Shown: positions 1-8,914, counted from the first letter of the stretch. The stretch: 35,392 nucleotides of DNA from an uncultured Roseateles sp. (GCA_946480605.1 CAMLKW010000020.1:1-35392), one strand, 5' to 3'. Made by a program: numbers and translations. Notes: generated by a model from the letters alone, not told the origin.

Positions 1-461
1 TCGACGAAGCCATCGTCAACTACATCCGCCGCAACTACGGCATGCTGATCGGCGAGCAGACCGCCGAGGCCATCAAGAAGAACATCGGCTCCGCCTTCCC
101 GGGCTCCGAGGTCAAGGAGATGGAGGTCAAGGGCCGCAACCTCGCCGAGGGCGTGCCGCGCAGCTTCACGATCTCGTCCAACGAGATCCTGGAAGCGCTG
201 ACCGACCCGCTGAACCAGATCGTCTCCGCCGTGAAGAACGCGCTGGAGCAGACGCCGCCCGAGCTGGGCGCCGACATCGCCGAGCGCGGCATGATGCTGA
301 CCGGCGGCGGCGCGCTGCTGCGCGACCTGGACCGCCTGCTGTCCGAGGAAACCGGCCTGCCGGTGCTGGTGGCCGAGGATCCGCTGACCTGCGTCGTGCG
401 CGGCTGCGGCATGGCTCTGGAACGCATGGAGCGCCTGGGCTCCATCTTCACCTCCGACTAA
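1..461 (+). CDS. mreB: Rod shape-determining protein MreB, C-terminal part
   Basis: MreB is the actin-like ATPase whose membrane-bound filaments position the elongation machinery in rods. Only the last 152 codons are present; the frame is already open at base 3 and the 5' end lies outside the window. Recognisable are the stretch [20 protein letters not shown], the [17 protein letters not shown] segment, and the nucleotide-pocket motif [13 protein letters not shown] followed by the usual C-terminal helix. MreC starts 25 bp after the stop and the remaining elongation genes follow, which is the standard mre order in proteobacteria. Nothing in the visible part looks degraded. Confidence 0.97.
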   Translation, partial: DEAIVNYIRRNYGMLIGEQTAEAIKKNIGSAFPGSEVKEMEVKGRNLAEGVPRSFTISSNEILEALTDPLNQIVSAVKNALEQTPPELGADIAERGMMLTGGGALLRDLDRLLSEETGLPVLVAEDPLTCVVRGCGMALERMERLGSIFTSD

Positions 462-486
462 TCCCACCTGAGCCGCCAGGCGCGCA

Positions 487-1479
487 ATGCCCCTCGGCAC
501 CCTTGATCGCTCTCCCCCCCCGCTGTTCCGCCAGGGTCTGTCGGCGCTGACCAAGCTCGCGCTGTGCTCGGCGCTGGCGCTGCTGCTGATGGTGGCCGAC
601 GGCCGTTTCAAGCTGATGCAGCCCGCCCGGGCCGCGCTGGCGCTGGTGCTGCAGCCGGTGCAGCGTCTGCTGCTGACCCCCGTGGACGCCTGGGAGACGG
701 CCGGCGACTACCTGCGCGGCACGCAGCGCGCGATGGCCGCCGAGGATCTGGCGCGGCGCCAGCTGGCCGAACAGGCCGAGAGGCTGTCTCGCGTCGCGGC
801 GCTGCAGGCCGAGAACGACAGCCTGCGCAAGCTGCTGGGCCTGCAGCCGGCGTTGACGGTGCCGTCGCTGGCCGCCGAGGTGCTGTTCGAGGCTCCGGAC
901 CCGTTCTCGCGCCGTGTCGTCATCGACCGCGGCGCGACTCAAGGGCTGGCCGCCGGCTCGCCGGTCATCAACGAGGCCGGCGTGCTGGGCCAGGTCACGC
1001 GGGTCTACCCGCTGTCCGCCGAGGTGACGCTGCTGACCGACAAGGACGCCGCCATCCCGCTGCTGAACGCGCGCACGCAGATGCGCAACGCCGCCGCCGG
1101 CCGCGCCGACGGCGCGGGCATGGAGCTGCGCTTCCTGGCGGCCAACGCGGACATCAGGGTCGGCGACGCGATGATCACGTCGGGCCTGGACGGCATCTAC
1201 CCGCCGGGCCTGCCGGTGGCGCGCGTGTCCGCCGTCGAGCGGCGCGGCGACTCCAGCTTCGCGCAGGTGCAGCTGACCCCCATCGCCCAGCCCGACAGTG
1301 CGCGCCATGTGTTGGTGCTGCTGCCGCTGGATCGCCATCTGGCGGCCAAGAAGGAGGCTGAGGTGGCCTCTGCGGCGGAGGCCGCATCGGCCGCCGAGGC
1401 CAAGGCCCACGCCCGCGCCGCGAAGAAGGCCGAGCGCGCAGAGAAGGCGGCCAACATGGCTTCGGGAGCCACGCCATGA
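487..1479 (+). CDS. mreC: Cell shape-determining protein MreC
   Basis: MreC is a bitopic inner-membrane protein whose periplasmic part binds and activates PBP2 in the elongasome. The 330-residue product has a short cytoplasmic head, one membrane helix at about residues 21-38, a coiled-coil stretch rich in Ala/Glu/Arg/Leu at about 75-118, and then the beta-barrel region (DPFSRRVVIDRGATQGLAAG; ITSGLDGIYPPGLPVA). From about residue 287 the tail is unusually rich in Ala, Lys and Glu, with repeated ASAAEA-type units. This is low-complexity sequence and may be periplasmic linker. The stop overlaps the mreD start by 4 bp (ATGA), so translation is probably coupled. Confidence 0.96.
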   Translation: MPLGTLDRSPPPLFRQGLSALTKLALCSALALLLMVADGRFKLMQPARAALALVLQPVQRLLLTPVDAWETAGDYLRGTQRAMAAEDLARRQLAEQAERLSRVAALQAENDSLRKLLGLQPALTVPSLAAEVLFEAPDPFSRRVVIDRGATQGLAAGSPVINEAGVLGQVTRVYPLSAEVTLLTDKDAAIPLLNARTQMRNAAAGRADGAGMELRFLAANADIRVGDAMITSGLDGIYPPGLPVARVSAVERRGDSSFAQVQLTPIAQPDSARHVLVLLPLDRHLAAKKEAEVASAAEAASAAEAKAHARAAKKAERAEKAANMASGATP

Positions 1480-1997
1480 TCATGCCGCGCGCCGCGGAGC
1501 GGCTGCTGCTGCCCGCCAACCCCTGGTTCATCGCGCTGTCGCTGTTGGTCGCGCTGATGCTGGACATGATCCCCATGGGCCGGCTGCCGGCCATGCCGGA
1601 CGTGCTGGCCGTCGTGCTGGCCTTCTGGGGCGTGCACCAGCCGCGCCGCGTGGGCGTGCTGTGGGCGTTCGCCTTCGGCCTGCTCATCGACGTGCACGAC
1701 GGCGCCGTGCTGGGCCAGCATGCGCTGGCCTACAGCGCCTTGAGCTTCGGTGCCATCACGCTGCACCGTCGCCTGGCGTGGTTCAGCCTGATCGGGCAGG
1801 CCGTGCAGATCCTGCCGTTGTTCATCGCCGCGCACGCGCTGACGCTGATCGTGCGCATGGCCGTGGGCGGCATGTGGCCGGGCTGGAGCGTGCTGCTGTC
1901 GCCGATGTTCGAGGCCGCGCTGTGGCCCGTCGCCAGCGCACTGCTGCTCGCGCCGCAGCGCCGGGCGCCGGACCGCGACGCGCACCGTCCCCTCTAG
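1476..1997 (+). CDS. mreD: Rod shape-determining protein MreD
   Basis: MreD is a small multispanning inner-membrane protein that connects MreC to RodA/PBP2. The 173-residue product is almost wholly hydrophobic, with about five membrane segments (for example residues 16-33, 43-70 and 107-130) and the typical N-terminal PANPWFIALSLLVALMLDMI stretch. It has the usual family length. Its start overlaps mreC by 4 bp and its stop lies 2 bp before the mrdA start, so it sits inside one translationally coupled operon. Function is assigned from position and hydropathy as well as sequence, because MreD is poorly conserved. Confidence 0.93.
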   Translation: MIMPRAAERLLLPANPWFIALSLLVALMLDMIPMGRLPAMPDVLAVVLAFWGVHQPRRVGVLWAFAFGLLIDVHDGAVLGQHALAYSALSFGAITLHRRLAWFSLIGQAVQILPLFIAAHALTLIVRMAVGGMWPGWSVLLSPMFEAALWPVASALLLAPQRRAPDRDAHRPL

Positions 1998-1999
1998 AA

Positions 2000-4027
2000 G
2001 TGGTCGTCCTCAAGAACCTCCACCAGGAGCTGGCGCGCTTCCGGCTGCGCGTGCTGGCGGCCGTCGCTTTCGTGCTGTTCTGCTTCGGGCTGCTGGTGGC
2101 GCGGCTGGTGTGGCTGCAGATCGTGCAGCACGACGACCTGGCCGAGCGCGCCGAGTCCAACCGCATCGCCATCGTGCCCATCGTTCCCAACCGTGGCCTC
2201 ATCAAGGACCGCCATGGCGTCGTGCTGGCCAGCAACTACTCGGCCTACACGCTGGAGATCAACCCCGAGAAGGTCGCCGACATGGATGCGACCGTCGCGG
2301 CGCTGGCCCAGATCGTCGACATCCAGCCGCGCGACAAGCGCCGCTTCAAGCGCCTTCTGGAGGAGGCCAAGCACACCGACTCGCTGCCCATCCGCACCAA
2401 GCTCACCGACGAGGAGGTGGCCCGCTTCACCGCGCAGCGCTTCCGCTTCCCCGGCGTGGAGATCAAGGCGCGGCTGTTCCGCTCCTACCCGCTGGGCGAG
2501 ATCGGCTCCCACCTGATCGGCTACATCGGCCGCATCAACCAGGCCGAGAAGAAGGCCATGGACGACTGGGAGGAGGAGGAGCTCGCCAATTACCGGGGCA
2601 CCGAGTACATCGGCAAGCTGGGGCTGGAGCAGGCCTACGAGCGCGAGCTGCACGGCACGACGGGCTTCGAGCAGGTCGAGACCAGCGCCGGCGGCCGCGC
2701 CGTGCGCCGCCTGGACCATCGCCCGCCCACGCCCGGCAACACGCTGAACCTGTCCATCGACATCAAGCTGCAGGCGCTGGTGGAGCAGCTGTTCGGCGAG
2801 CGCCGCGGCGCGTTGGTGGCCATCGACCCGCGCAACGGCGAGGTGCTGGCCTTCGTGTCCAAGCCGACGTTCGACCCCAACCTGTTCGTCGACGGCATCG
2901 ACACGGACAGCTGGCGCGAGCTGAACGAGGACATCGACAAGCCGCTGCTGAACCGCGCGCTGCGGGGCACCTATCCGCCCGGCTCCACGTTCAAGCCGTT
3001 GATGGCCATGGCCGCGCTGACCAGCGGCAAGCGTGCGCCGGGCACGATCATCATGGACAACCTGGTCTACAACTTCGGCGGCCGCAGCTTCGGCAGCCCC
3101 GAGGCCGACCGGCCTGGCCCCAAGGACATGCGTGCGGCCATCGTGTCGTCCTCCAACGTCTACTTCTACAGCCTGGCCAACGAGATGGGCGTGGACCTGA
3201 TCCACGATGAGCTGGAACCCTTCGGTCTGGGGCGGCGGACCGGCATCGACCTGCTGGGCGAGGTCACCGGCGATCTGCCGTCCACGACATGGAAGCGCAC
3301 CGACCGGCGCTTCAAGACGCCAGAGCAGAAGCGCTGGTATGCCGGCGAAACCATCTCGCTGGGCATAGGCCAGGGCTACAACAACTTCACGATGCTGCAG
3401 ATGGCCAGTGCCTACGCGACCATCGCGTCGGGCGGCCAGCGCTTCAAGCCGCGGCTGGTGCGCGAGGTCGAAGACGTCGCGCGCCACCAGCAGCGCCGTG
3501 TCGCCAGCGACGCGCTGGAGCCGCTGCCGCTGCGGCCCGAGGATGTGGCCGTCATCCAGAACGCGATGCACGGCGTGACGCTGGAGGGCACCTCGCGCCA
3601 AGTCTTCATGGGTGCACCCTACACCAGCGGCGGCAAGACCGGCACCGCGCAGGCCGTGGGCCTGCGGGCCGGCGAGCGCTACAGCGCCATCAAGGCGGAC
3701 GAGCGCAAGCGCGACCACTCGCTGTACGTGGCCTTCGCGCCTGTGGAGCAGCCCAGTGTGGCGCTGGCGGTCATCGTCGAGAACGCCGGCTGGGGCTCGG
3801 GCGCCGCCGCGCCCATCGCGCGCCGCGTGTTCGACTACCTGCTGAGCGGCACCTATCCCAGCGAGGAAGACATCGCCAAGACCCAGCTGGGCCAGACCTT
3901 CGCCCCGATCGGCACGCCGCGCCGCGCGGCCGATGTGCCGCTGCCGGGCCAGGCGGCTTCCGCCGCCGCGGTCGCGGCATCGGCGGCATCGGTGGCGTCC
4001 GCCCCCAGCCCCGGAGCTTCGCGATGA
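2000..4027 (+). CDS. mrdA: Peptidoglycan D,D-transpeptidase PBP2 (MrdA)
   Basis: PBP2 is the class B transpeptidase that crosslinks new lateral-wall peptidoglycan together with the glycosyltransferase RodA. The frame stays open far upstream into mreC, but the natural start is GTG 2000, 2 bp after the mreD stop. It gives 675 residues with the usual N-terminus (KNLHQELARFRLR, then one membrane anchor at about residues 15-37). Catalytic motifs are in order: STFK with nucleophile Ser329 and Lys332, SSN at 384-386, and KTG at 546-548. A Pro/Ala/Ser-rich tail closes the protein. The stop overlaps the rodA start by 4 bp. The GTG start lacks a clear Shine-Dalgarno site, which fits translational coupling to mreD. 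Confidence 0.96.
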   Translation: MVVLKNLHQELARFRLRVLAAVAFVLFCFGLLVARLVWLQIVQHDDLAERAESNRIAIVPIVPNRGLIKDRHGVVLASNYSAYTLEINPEKVADMDATVAALAQIVDIQPRDKRRFKRLLEEAKHTDSLPIRTKLTDEEVARFTAQRFRFPGVEIKARLFRSYPLGEIGSHLIGYIGRINQAEKKAMDDWEEEELANYRGTEYIGKLGLEQAYERELHGTTGFEQVETSAGGRAVRRLDHRPPTPGNTLNLSIDIKLQALVEQLFGERRGALVAIDPRNGEVLAFVSKPTFDPNLFVDGIDTDSWRELNEDIDKPLLNRALRGTYPPGSTFKPLMAMAALTSGKRAPGTIIMDNLVYNFGGRSFGSPEADRPGPKDMRAAIVSSSNVYFYSLANEMGVDLIHDELEPFGLGRRTGIDLLGEVTGDLPSTTWKRTDRRFKTPEQKRWYAGETISLGIGQGYNNFTMLQMASAYATIASGGQRFKPRLVREVEDVARHQQRRVASDALEPLPLRPEDVAVIQNAMHGVTLEGTSRQVFMGAPYTSGGKTGTAQAVGLRAGERYSAIKADERKRDHSLYVAFAPVEQPSVALAVIVENAGWGSGAAAPIARRVFDYLLSGTYPSEEDIAKTQLGQTFAPIGTPRRAADVPLPGQAASAAAVAASAASVASAPSPGASR

Positions 4028-5178
4028 CCGTCATCGAACGCCCGCCGCTGCTGAGCCGGCTCAAGCCCTGGCTCAGCGGCTTCGACATCCCGCTGCTGCT
4101 GGCCATCTTCTGGCTGTGCGGCTGGGGGCTGGTGAGCATGTACTCGGCGGGCTACGACCACGGCACCCGCTTCGTGGACCATGCGCGCAACATGGCGCTG
4201 GGCCTGGGCCTGATGTTCATCGTCGCCCAGGTGCCGCCGCAGCGGCTGATGGCGCTGGCCGTGCCGCTGTACACGGTGGGCATCGCGCTGCTGATCGCGA
4301 CGGCGCTGTTCGGCATCTCCAAGAAGGGCGCGACCCGCTGGCTCAACGTCGGAATCACGCAGATCCAGCCGTCGGAGCTGCTGAAGATCGCGACACCGCT
4401 GATGCTGGCGTGGTGGTTCCAGCGCCGCGAAGGCATCCTGCGCTGGCGGGACTTCATCGCCGCCTTCGCGCTGCTGCTGCTGCCCTTCCTGATGGTGGCC
4501 AAGCAGCCCGACCTGGGCACCGGCATCCTGGTGCTGGCCGCCGGGCTGTACGTGATCTTCTTCGCCGGCCTGCCGTGGAAGCTCATCGTGCCCGCCGTCG
4601 TGCTGGCGGCAGCCGGCATCACGACGCTGGTGCTCAGCGAGGACCGCATCTGCCAGCCCGACGTGACCTGGCCGGTGCTGAAGGAGTACCAGCGCCACCG
4701 CGTCTGCACGCTGCTGGACCCGACCAAGGACCCGCTGGGCAAGGGCTTCCACATCATCCAGGGCGAGATCGCCATCGGCTCCGGCGGCATGACCGGCAAG
4801 GGCTTCATGCAGGGCACGCAGACTCACCTGGAGTTCATCCCCGAGCGCACCACCGACTTCATCTTCGCGGCCTTCGGCGAGGAGTTCGGCTTCATGGGTG
4901 CGCTGGCGCTGCTGGCCGGCTTCACGGCGCTGATCCTGCGCGGGCTGATGATCGCGTCCGACGCGCCCACGCTGTTCGGCCGCCTGCTGGCCGGCGCGGT
5001 GACGCTGAGCTTCTTCACCTATGTGTTCGTCAACATGGGCATGGTCAGCGGCATCCTCCCCGTGGTGGGCGTGCCGCTGCCCTTCATCAGCTACGGCGGC
5101 ACGGCCATGGTGACGCTGGGCCTGTCGCTGGGCATGCTGATGTCGATTGCGCGGGCCAGGAAGCTGGTCAAGACCTGA
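4024..5178 (+). CDS. rodA: Peptidoglycan glycosyltransferase RodA (SEDS family)
   Basis: RodA polymerises lipid II into glycan strands during elongation and works as a complex with PBP2. The 384-residue product has about ten membrane helices and the SEDS hallmarks: the TRWLNVGITQIQPSELLK segment, the long periplasmic loop ending in HLEFIPERTTDFIFAAFGEE, and the C-terminal GVPLPFISYGGTAM motif. The chosen start is the ATG in the 4-bp overlap with mrdA; the frame runs open upstream but only as a shadow of mrdA. It is the last gene of the mre operon. The next gene is convergent, 240 bp away. Confidence 0.96.
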   Translation: MTVIERPPLLSRLKPWLSGFDIPLLLAIFWLCGWGLVSMYSAGYDHGTRFVDHARNMALGLGLMFIVAQVPPQRLMALAVPLYTVGIALLIATALFGISKKGATRWLNVGITQIQPSELLKIATPLMLAWWFQRREGILRWRDFIAAFALLLLPFLMVAKQPDLGTGILVLAAGLYVIFFAGLPWKLIVPAVVLAAAGITTLVLSEDRICQPDVTWPVLKEYQRHRVCTLLDPTKDPLGKGFHIIQGEIAIGSGGMTGKGFMQGTQTHLEFIPERTTDFIFAAFGEEFGFMGALALLAGFTALILRGLMIASDAPTLFGRLLAGAVTLSFFTYVFVNMGMVSGILPVVGVPLPFISYGGTAMVTLGLSLGMLMSIARARKLVKT

Positions 5179-5224
5179 GATTGAGCCCCTCGTCCAGCCG
5201 CACGCCGCTGAACACGGTGCGTCT

Positions 5225-5405
5225 GGCCGGTCTTGCAGACCGCACCGCGGCAATGCCGCGGCTCTTCGGCAGGCGCATGCCGCCCACCGGGCGCCATGTG
5301 TCCGGCCTCAGCCCCCGCGGGGACGACGATGCCCGCGGCATTGAGCCGCAGACATCGCCAGGTGGGCCGGCTTGGGGCGGCCCGGCGCTCGGCCCCGAAG
5401 ACCCG
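5225..5405. repeat. Diverged intergenic repeat, family 1, copy A
   Basis: The 240-bp space between the convergent rodA and sensor-kinase genes holds a GC-rich element. Read on the minus strand from about 5400, it runs GGGCCGAGCGCCGGGCC, CCCAAGCCGGCCC, GCGATG, TGCGGCTCAATGCCGC and a GGGGG-containing hairpin. The same order of blocks occurs on the plus strand at 20748-20835. An inverted pair CAATGCCGCGG / CCGCGGCATTG about 80 bp apart also lies within it. No T-tract terminator is visible here. The repeat nature is seen directly; its function is unknown. Confidence 0.6.
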
Positions 5406-5418
5406 CTCCGTGCGTGGC

Positions 5419-6921
5419 TCAGACAACCCCGACGACCGTCGCCGGGAAGCGGATCGTGAAGCGCGCACCCGGGCCCTGTCCGTCTGGCGACTCGCCGCCC
5501 GCCGCGCGGCGCACGCGGGTGTCGTCCAGCGTCAGCTCGGCCTCGTGCTGCTGCACGATCTCCTTGACGATGGCCAGTCCCAGGCCCGAGCCCTCCACGC
5601 CGCTGCCCAGCGCGCGGTAGAAGGGCTGGAACACCTTCTCGCGCTCGCCGGGCGCGATGCCCGGTCCGGTGTCTTCCACCTGCAGCACGACCACCTGGCC
5701 GAACGGGTCCTCCACGACGCGTACCGTCACCAGACCGCCCGCCGGCGTGTACAGCAGCGCGTTGTCGACCAGGTTGCGGATCAGCTCGCCGATCAACACG
5801 GGCTGAGCGTGCACGCGCAGCCGGCTGTCGTCGGCCCCCACGCCGTCGTAGCCCAGGTCGATGCGGCGCTCCAGCGCGCGCGGCACGAAGTCGCGCACGG
5901 TGTCGATCGCGATCTCGGCCAGGTTGACCGGTTCGCGGCGCAGGGCCTGCTCGGCGTCCTCGGCCCGCGCCATCGCCAGCAGCTGGTTGACCATGTGGGC
6001 CGCGCGCTCGCTGGCGCGCGCGATCTGCGCCAGAGAGCGCTTCAGCTCATCGGGGGTGGAGCGGCCCGCGTCGATCTCGCGCTGCACCAGTTCGGCCTGG
6101 GTGCGCAGGCCGGCCAGTGGCGTCTTCAGCTGGTGCGCGGCGTCGGCGAGGAAGTGCTTCTGTCGGCTCATGGACGAGTCCAGCCGCGCCAGCAGGTCGT
6201 TGATGGCCTGCACCAGCGGCGCCACCTCGTCGGGTACGCGCTGCTCATCAATGGGGGACAGGTCCGAGCTCTCGCGCGAGCGGATGCGCCGCTGCAGCTC
6301 GTTCAGCGGCGAGATGCCGCGCGCCAGCGCCAGCCACACCAGCAGCACCGCCAGCGGCAGGATGACGAACTGCGGCAGGATGACGCCCTTGATGATCTCG
6401 TTGGTCAGGCGCGAGCGCTTGCCCAGCGTCTCGGCCACCTGCACCAGCAGGGCCTTGCCCGTGGCGGCCTGGCCTTCCGGCTGCACCCACAGATAGGCAA
6501 CCCGCACGGCGTCCGTGCCCACCTCGTCGTCGCGGAAATGCAGCTCGCCGGGCGGGGTGGGTGCCTCCTCGGTGGGCACGGGCAATGTGGCGTCGCCGCT
6601 GAGCAGCTCGCCGCGCAGGCCCAGCACCTGGTAGAAGACCGTGTCCGACGCGTCCGCCCGCAGCAGCGCCGCGGCCTCGGGCGCGAGCGCATAGCGGTCA
6701 CGGCCTCGCGTGGGAGCCTCGGTGGCGGCCACCTGCTGGCCCAGGCTGCGCGCCACCTCGCCCAGTTCCCGGTCGTAGGGCCGGCCGGCGATGCCCTGCG
6801 CCACCAACCAGGTCAGCGCGACGCTGATGGGCCAGATCAGCAGCAGCGGCGCGAGCATCCAGTCCAGGATCTCGCCGAACAGCGAGCCCTGCTGCGGGCT
6901 GGCGCCGTCCTTGGGCGCCAT
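5419..6921 (-). CDS. Two-component sensor histidine kinase, TctE/QseC-like
   Basis: This is an inner-membrane sensor kinase of 500 residues. A membrane helix at about 23-43 is followed by a periplasmic region resembling the 2CSK_N sensor domain (the GRPYDRELGEVARSLGQQV segment), a second helix at about 181-200, HAMP, and then the kinase core. The H-box is FLADAAHQLKTPLAGL with phospho-acceptor His263; the N-box is NLVDNALLYTP (Asn387); the G-boxes are VEDTGPGI and GSGLGLAIV. The start chosen is ATG 6921, because upstream in-frame sequence is a shadow of the regulator gene. No Shine-Dalgarno site is visible. The start is joined as TGATG to a 29-codon ORF that itself overlaps the regulator stop. 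The stimulus cannot be told from sequence; tricarboxylate-type sensing is only a family-level guess. Confidence 0.9.
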   Translation of the reverse strand: MAPKDGASPQQGSLFGEILDWMLAPLLLIWPISVALTWLVAQGIAGRPYDRELGEVARSLGQQVAATEAPTRGRDRYALAPEAAALLRADASDTVFYQVLGLRGELLSGDATLPVPTEEAPTPPGELHFRDDEVGTDAVRVAYLWVQPEGQAATGKALLVQVAETLGKRSRLTNEIIKGVILPQFVILPLAVLLVWLALARGISPLNELQRRIRSRESSDLSPIDEQRVPDEVAPLVQAINDLLARLDSSMSRQKHFLADAAHQLKTPLAGLRTQAELVQREIDAGRSTPDELKRSLAQIARASERAAHMVNQLLAMARAEDAEQALRREPVNLAEIAIDTVRDFVPRALERRIDLGYDGVGADDSRLRVHAQPVLIGELIRNLVDNALLYTPAGGLVTVRVVEDPFGQVVVLQVEDTGPGIAPGEREKVFQPFYRALGSGVEGSGLGLAIVKEIVQQHEAELTLDDTRVRRAAGGESPDGQGPGARFTIRFPATVVGVV

Positions 6922-7010
6922 CAGGCGGACCGCAGCGCCCGGCCGCTCCCAAGCAAGGCCCGACCCTCGCAGAGGGTCGACGGCCTTACCCGGCCGGCAG
7001 GGAGCCTCAT
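6921..7010 (-). CDS. Possible 29-residue coupling ORF between regulator and kinase
   Basis: An ATG at 7010 overlaps the regulator stop as ATGA. The frame runs 29 codons (beginning MRLPAGRVRPSTL) and ends in a TGA whose last base is the first base of the kinase ATG (TGATG). It is out of frame with the kinase. Its DNA body is a GC-rich palindromic spacer including GACCCTC-GCA-GAGGGTC at 6962-6978. Either it is a translated coupler that carries ribosomes from regulator to kinase, or it is the remnant of the kinase's original start region disrupted by a repeat insertion. The peptide shows no recognisable domain. Confidence 0.35.
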   Translation of the reverse strand: MRLPAGRVRPSTLCEGRALLGSGRALRSA

Positions 7011-7678
7011 GACGCGATCTTTTCCAGGCAGTAGCCGAGGCCGCGGACCGTCGCGATGCGGATGGGGCCCTGCTCGATCTTCTTGCGCAGCCGGTGGATG
7101 TAGACCTCGATGGCGTTGTTCGAGACCTCTTCGCCCCACTCACACAGCCGTTCCACGAGCTGGTCCTTGCTGACCAGCCGCCCGGCGCGCTGCAACAGCA
7201 CTTCCAGCAGCGACAGCTCGCGCGCCGACAGCTCCAGCATCTGATCGTTGATATAGGCCACGCGGCCCGTGGCGTCGAAGGTCAGCGGGCCATGCTTGAT
7301 GACGCTGCTGGCGGTGCCCAGGCCACGCCGCGTCAGCGCCCGCACGCGCGCCTCCAGCTCCTGCAGCGAGAACGGCTTGGCCATGTAGTCGTCGGCGCCC
7401 AGGTCCAGCCCCTTGACGCGCTGCTCGACGCTATCGGCCGCCGTCAGGATCAGCACCGGCATCGTCGAGCCGCGCGCGCGCAGCTTGCGCAGCACCTCCA
7501 GGCCGTGCAGCCGCGGCAGGCCTAGATCCAGGATGACCAGGTCGAACTCGTGCGTCGCCAGTGCCGAGTCGGCCTCGGTGCCGCTGGACACGCGGTCCAC
7601 CGCATAGCCCGAGGCGCGCAGCGCCCGCAGCAGGCCATCGGCCAGCACTTGATCGTCTTCGGCGATGAGGATGCGCAT
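7007..7678 (-). CDS. OmpR/PhoB-family response regulator
   Basis: This 223-residue DNA-binding regulator is the partner of the adjacent sensor kinase. The receiver domain (about 1-115) has the acidic pair Asp8-Asp9, phospho-acceptor Asp51 in LVILDLGLP, Thr79 and Lys101 (YMAKPF). A winged-helix output domain (about 130-220) follows, with the recognition-helix segment VSNNAIEVYIHRLRKKI and the closing TVRGLGYCLEKI. The order regulator then kinase, with minimal spacing, is that of QseBC/TctDE-type operons. It is transcribed away from recA; the 174-bp divergent space contains the recA LexA box and promoter, and any regulator promoter would lie there too. Target genes are unknown. Confidence 0.93.
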   Translation of the reverse strand: MRILIAEDDQVLADGLLRALRASGYAVDRVSSGTEADSALATHEFDLVILDLGLPRLHGLEVLRKLRARGSTMPVLILTAADSVEQRVKGLDLGADDYMAKPFSLQELEARVRALTRRGLGTASSVIKHGPLTFDATGRVAYINDQMLELSARELSLLEVLLQRAGRLVSKDQLVERLCEWGEEVSNNAIEVYIHRLRKKIEQGPIRIATVRGLGYCLEKIAS

Positions 7679-7799
7679 GTTCTTGTCTCCGGCGCCGATG
7701 TTAGGCGCTGCATCGGTGGCTCATCTCATGAGCCACATGCTCTCTAGGATGCTCATCAAGCCTGAGGCCGCCGCCGCCTTGGATCGGGGATTCAGAACA

Positions 7800-7828
7800 C
7801 TGTACAAACATACAGATTGCCCCATAAT
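7800..7828 (+). promoter_or_regulatory. recA promoter with LexA (SOS) box
   Basis: CTGT-ACAAACAT-ACAG at 7800-7815 matches the LexA consensus CTGT-N8-ACAG exactly. A plausible -10 hexamer, CATAAT, lies at 7823-7828, 25 bp before the recA start, so a bound repressor would cover the -35 region. This indicates a standard SOS-controlled recA. Confidence 0.92.
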
Positions 7829-7852
7829 TGCCGCATTCACCTGGAGATTCGC

Positions 7853-8893
7853 ATGGACGCCCCCGTCAAAGCCCTGAACACCGAAAAAGCCAAGGCCCTG
7901 CAAGCCGCTCTGTCCCAGATCGAGAAGCAGTTCGGCAAGGGCTCCATCATGCGGCTGGGCGAAGGCGAGGTGCTGGAAGACATCCAGGTCGTCTCCACCG
8001 GCTCGCTGGGCCTGGACATCGCACTGGGCGTTGGCGGCCTGCCACGCGGCCGCGTCATCGAGATCTACGGCCCCGAATCCTCCGGCAAGACCACGCTGAC
8101 GCTGCAGGTCATCGCCGAGATGCAGAAGCTGCAGGGCACCTGCGCCTTCATCGACGCCGAGCACGCACTGGACATCCAGTACGCGCAGAAGCTGGGCGTC
8201 AACCTGACCGACCTGCTGATCAGCCAGCCCGACACCGGCGAGCAGGCGCTGGAGATCGTTGACGCGCTGGTGCGCTCTGGCTCCGTGGACCTCATCGTCG
8301 TCGACTCGGTCGCCGCGCTGACGCCCCGGGCCGAAATCGAGGGCGAGATGGGTGACCAGCTGCCCGGCCTGCAGGCCCGCCTGATGAGTCAGGCACTGCG
8401 CAAGTTGACCGCCACGATCAAGAAGACCAACTGCACGGTCATCTTCATCAACCAGATCCGCATGAAGATCGGCGTCATGTTCGGCTCGCCCGAGACGACC
8501 ACCGGTGGCAACGCGCTGAAGTTCTACGCCTCGGTCCGCCTGGACATCCGCCGCATCGGCTCGATCAAGAAGGGCGAGGAGGTCATCGGCTCCGAGACCA
8601 AGGTCAAGGTCGTCAAGAACAAGGTCAGCCCGCCGTTCAAGACCGCCGAGTTCGACATCCTCTACGGTGAAGGCATCAGCCGTGAGGGCGAGATCGTCGA
8701 CATGGGCGTCGCGCACAAGATCGTCGACAAGTCCGGCGCCTGGTACGCCTACAACGGCGAGAAGATCGGCCAGGGCAAGGACAACTCGCGCGAGTTCCTG
8801 CGCGAGAACCCGGACATCGCCCACGAGATCGAGAACAAGATCCGCGAAGCCGTGGGTGTCGCTCCGCTGGGCAGCAAGCCGGCGGAGGAGTAA
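7853..8893 (+). CDS. recA: Recombinase RecA
   Basis: RecA forms ATP-dependent filaments on single-stranded DNA for homologous pairing and for triggering LexA cleavage. The start is ATG 7853, preceded by CTGGAGA with good spacing; an earlier in-frame ATG at 7817 is rejected because it lies in the promoter region. The product has 346 residues. Walker A is GPESSGKTT at 73-81 (Lys79), Walker B is the [11 protein letters not shown] segment, and the [25 protein letters not shown] stretch (split here: NQIRMKIG, then [14 protein letters not shown]) is the family signature with the L2 loop. It is followed 21 bp later by its modulator recX. Confidence 0.98.
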   Translation: MDAPVKALNTEKAKALQAALSQIEKQFGKGSIMRLGEGEVLEDIQVVSTGSLGLDIALGVGGLPRGRVIEIYGPESSGKTTLTLQVIAEMQKLQGTCAFIDAEHALDIQYAQKLGVNLTDLLISQPDTGEQALEIVDALVRSGSVDLIVVDSVAALTPRAEIEGEMGDQLPGLQARLMSQALRKLTATIKKTNCTVIFINQIRMKIGVMFGSPETTTGGNALKFYASVRLDIRRIGSIKKGEEVIGSETKVKVVKNKVSPPFKTAEFDILYGEGISREGEIVDMGVAHKIVDKSGAWYAYNGEKIGQGKDNSREFLRENPDIAHEIENKIREAVGVAPLGSKPAEE

Positions 8894-8914
8894 GGCGCCC
8901 CCGGTGTCCACAGC

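Noticed and set aside
1298..2000. An upstream extension of mrdA giving a 909-residue protein.
   Set aside because: The extra 234 residues are a shadow of mreC and mreD; PBP2 family N-termini fit GTG 2000.
1994..3718. A 574-codon open frame on the minus strand opposite mrdA, and similar long antisense frames (25140-27329, 17631-19514, 3853-5253).
   Set aside because: They mirror strongly conserved plus-strand genes, show His/Gln/Ala/Arg/Val-rich composition typical of antisense reading of GC-rich codons, and have no domain signal.
5179..5418. The paired CAATGCCGCGG / CCGCGGCATTG as a rodA terminator.
   Set aside because: The arms are about 80 bp apart, no T-run follows, and the sequence recurs elsewhere as a dispersed repeat.
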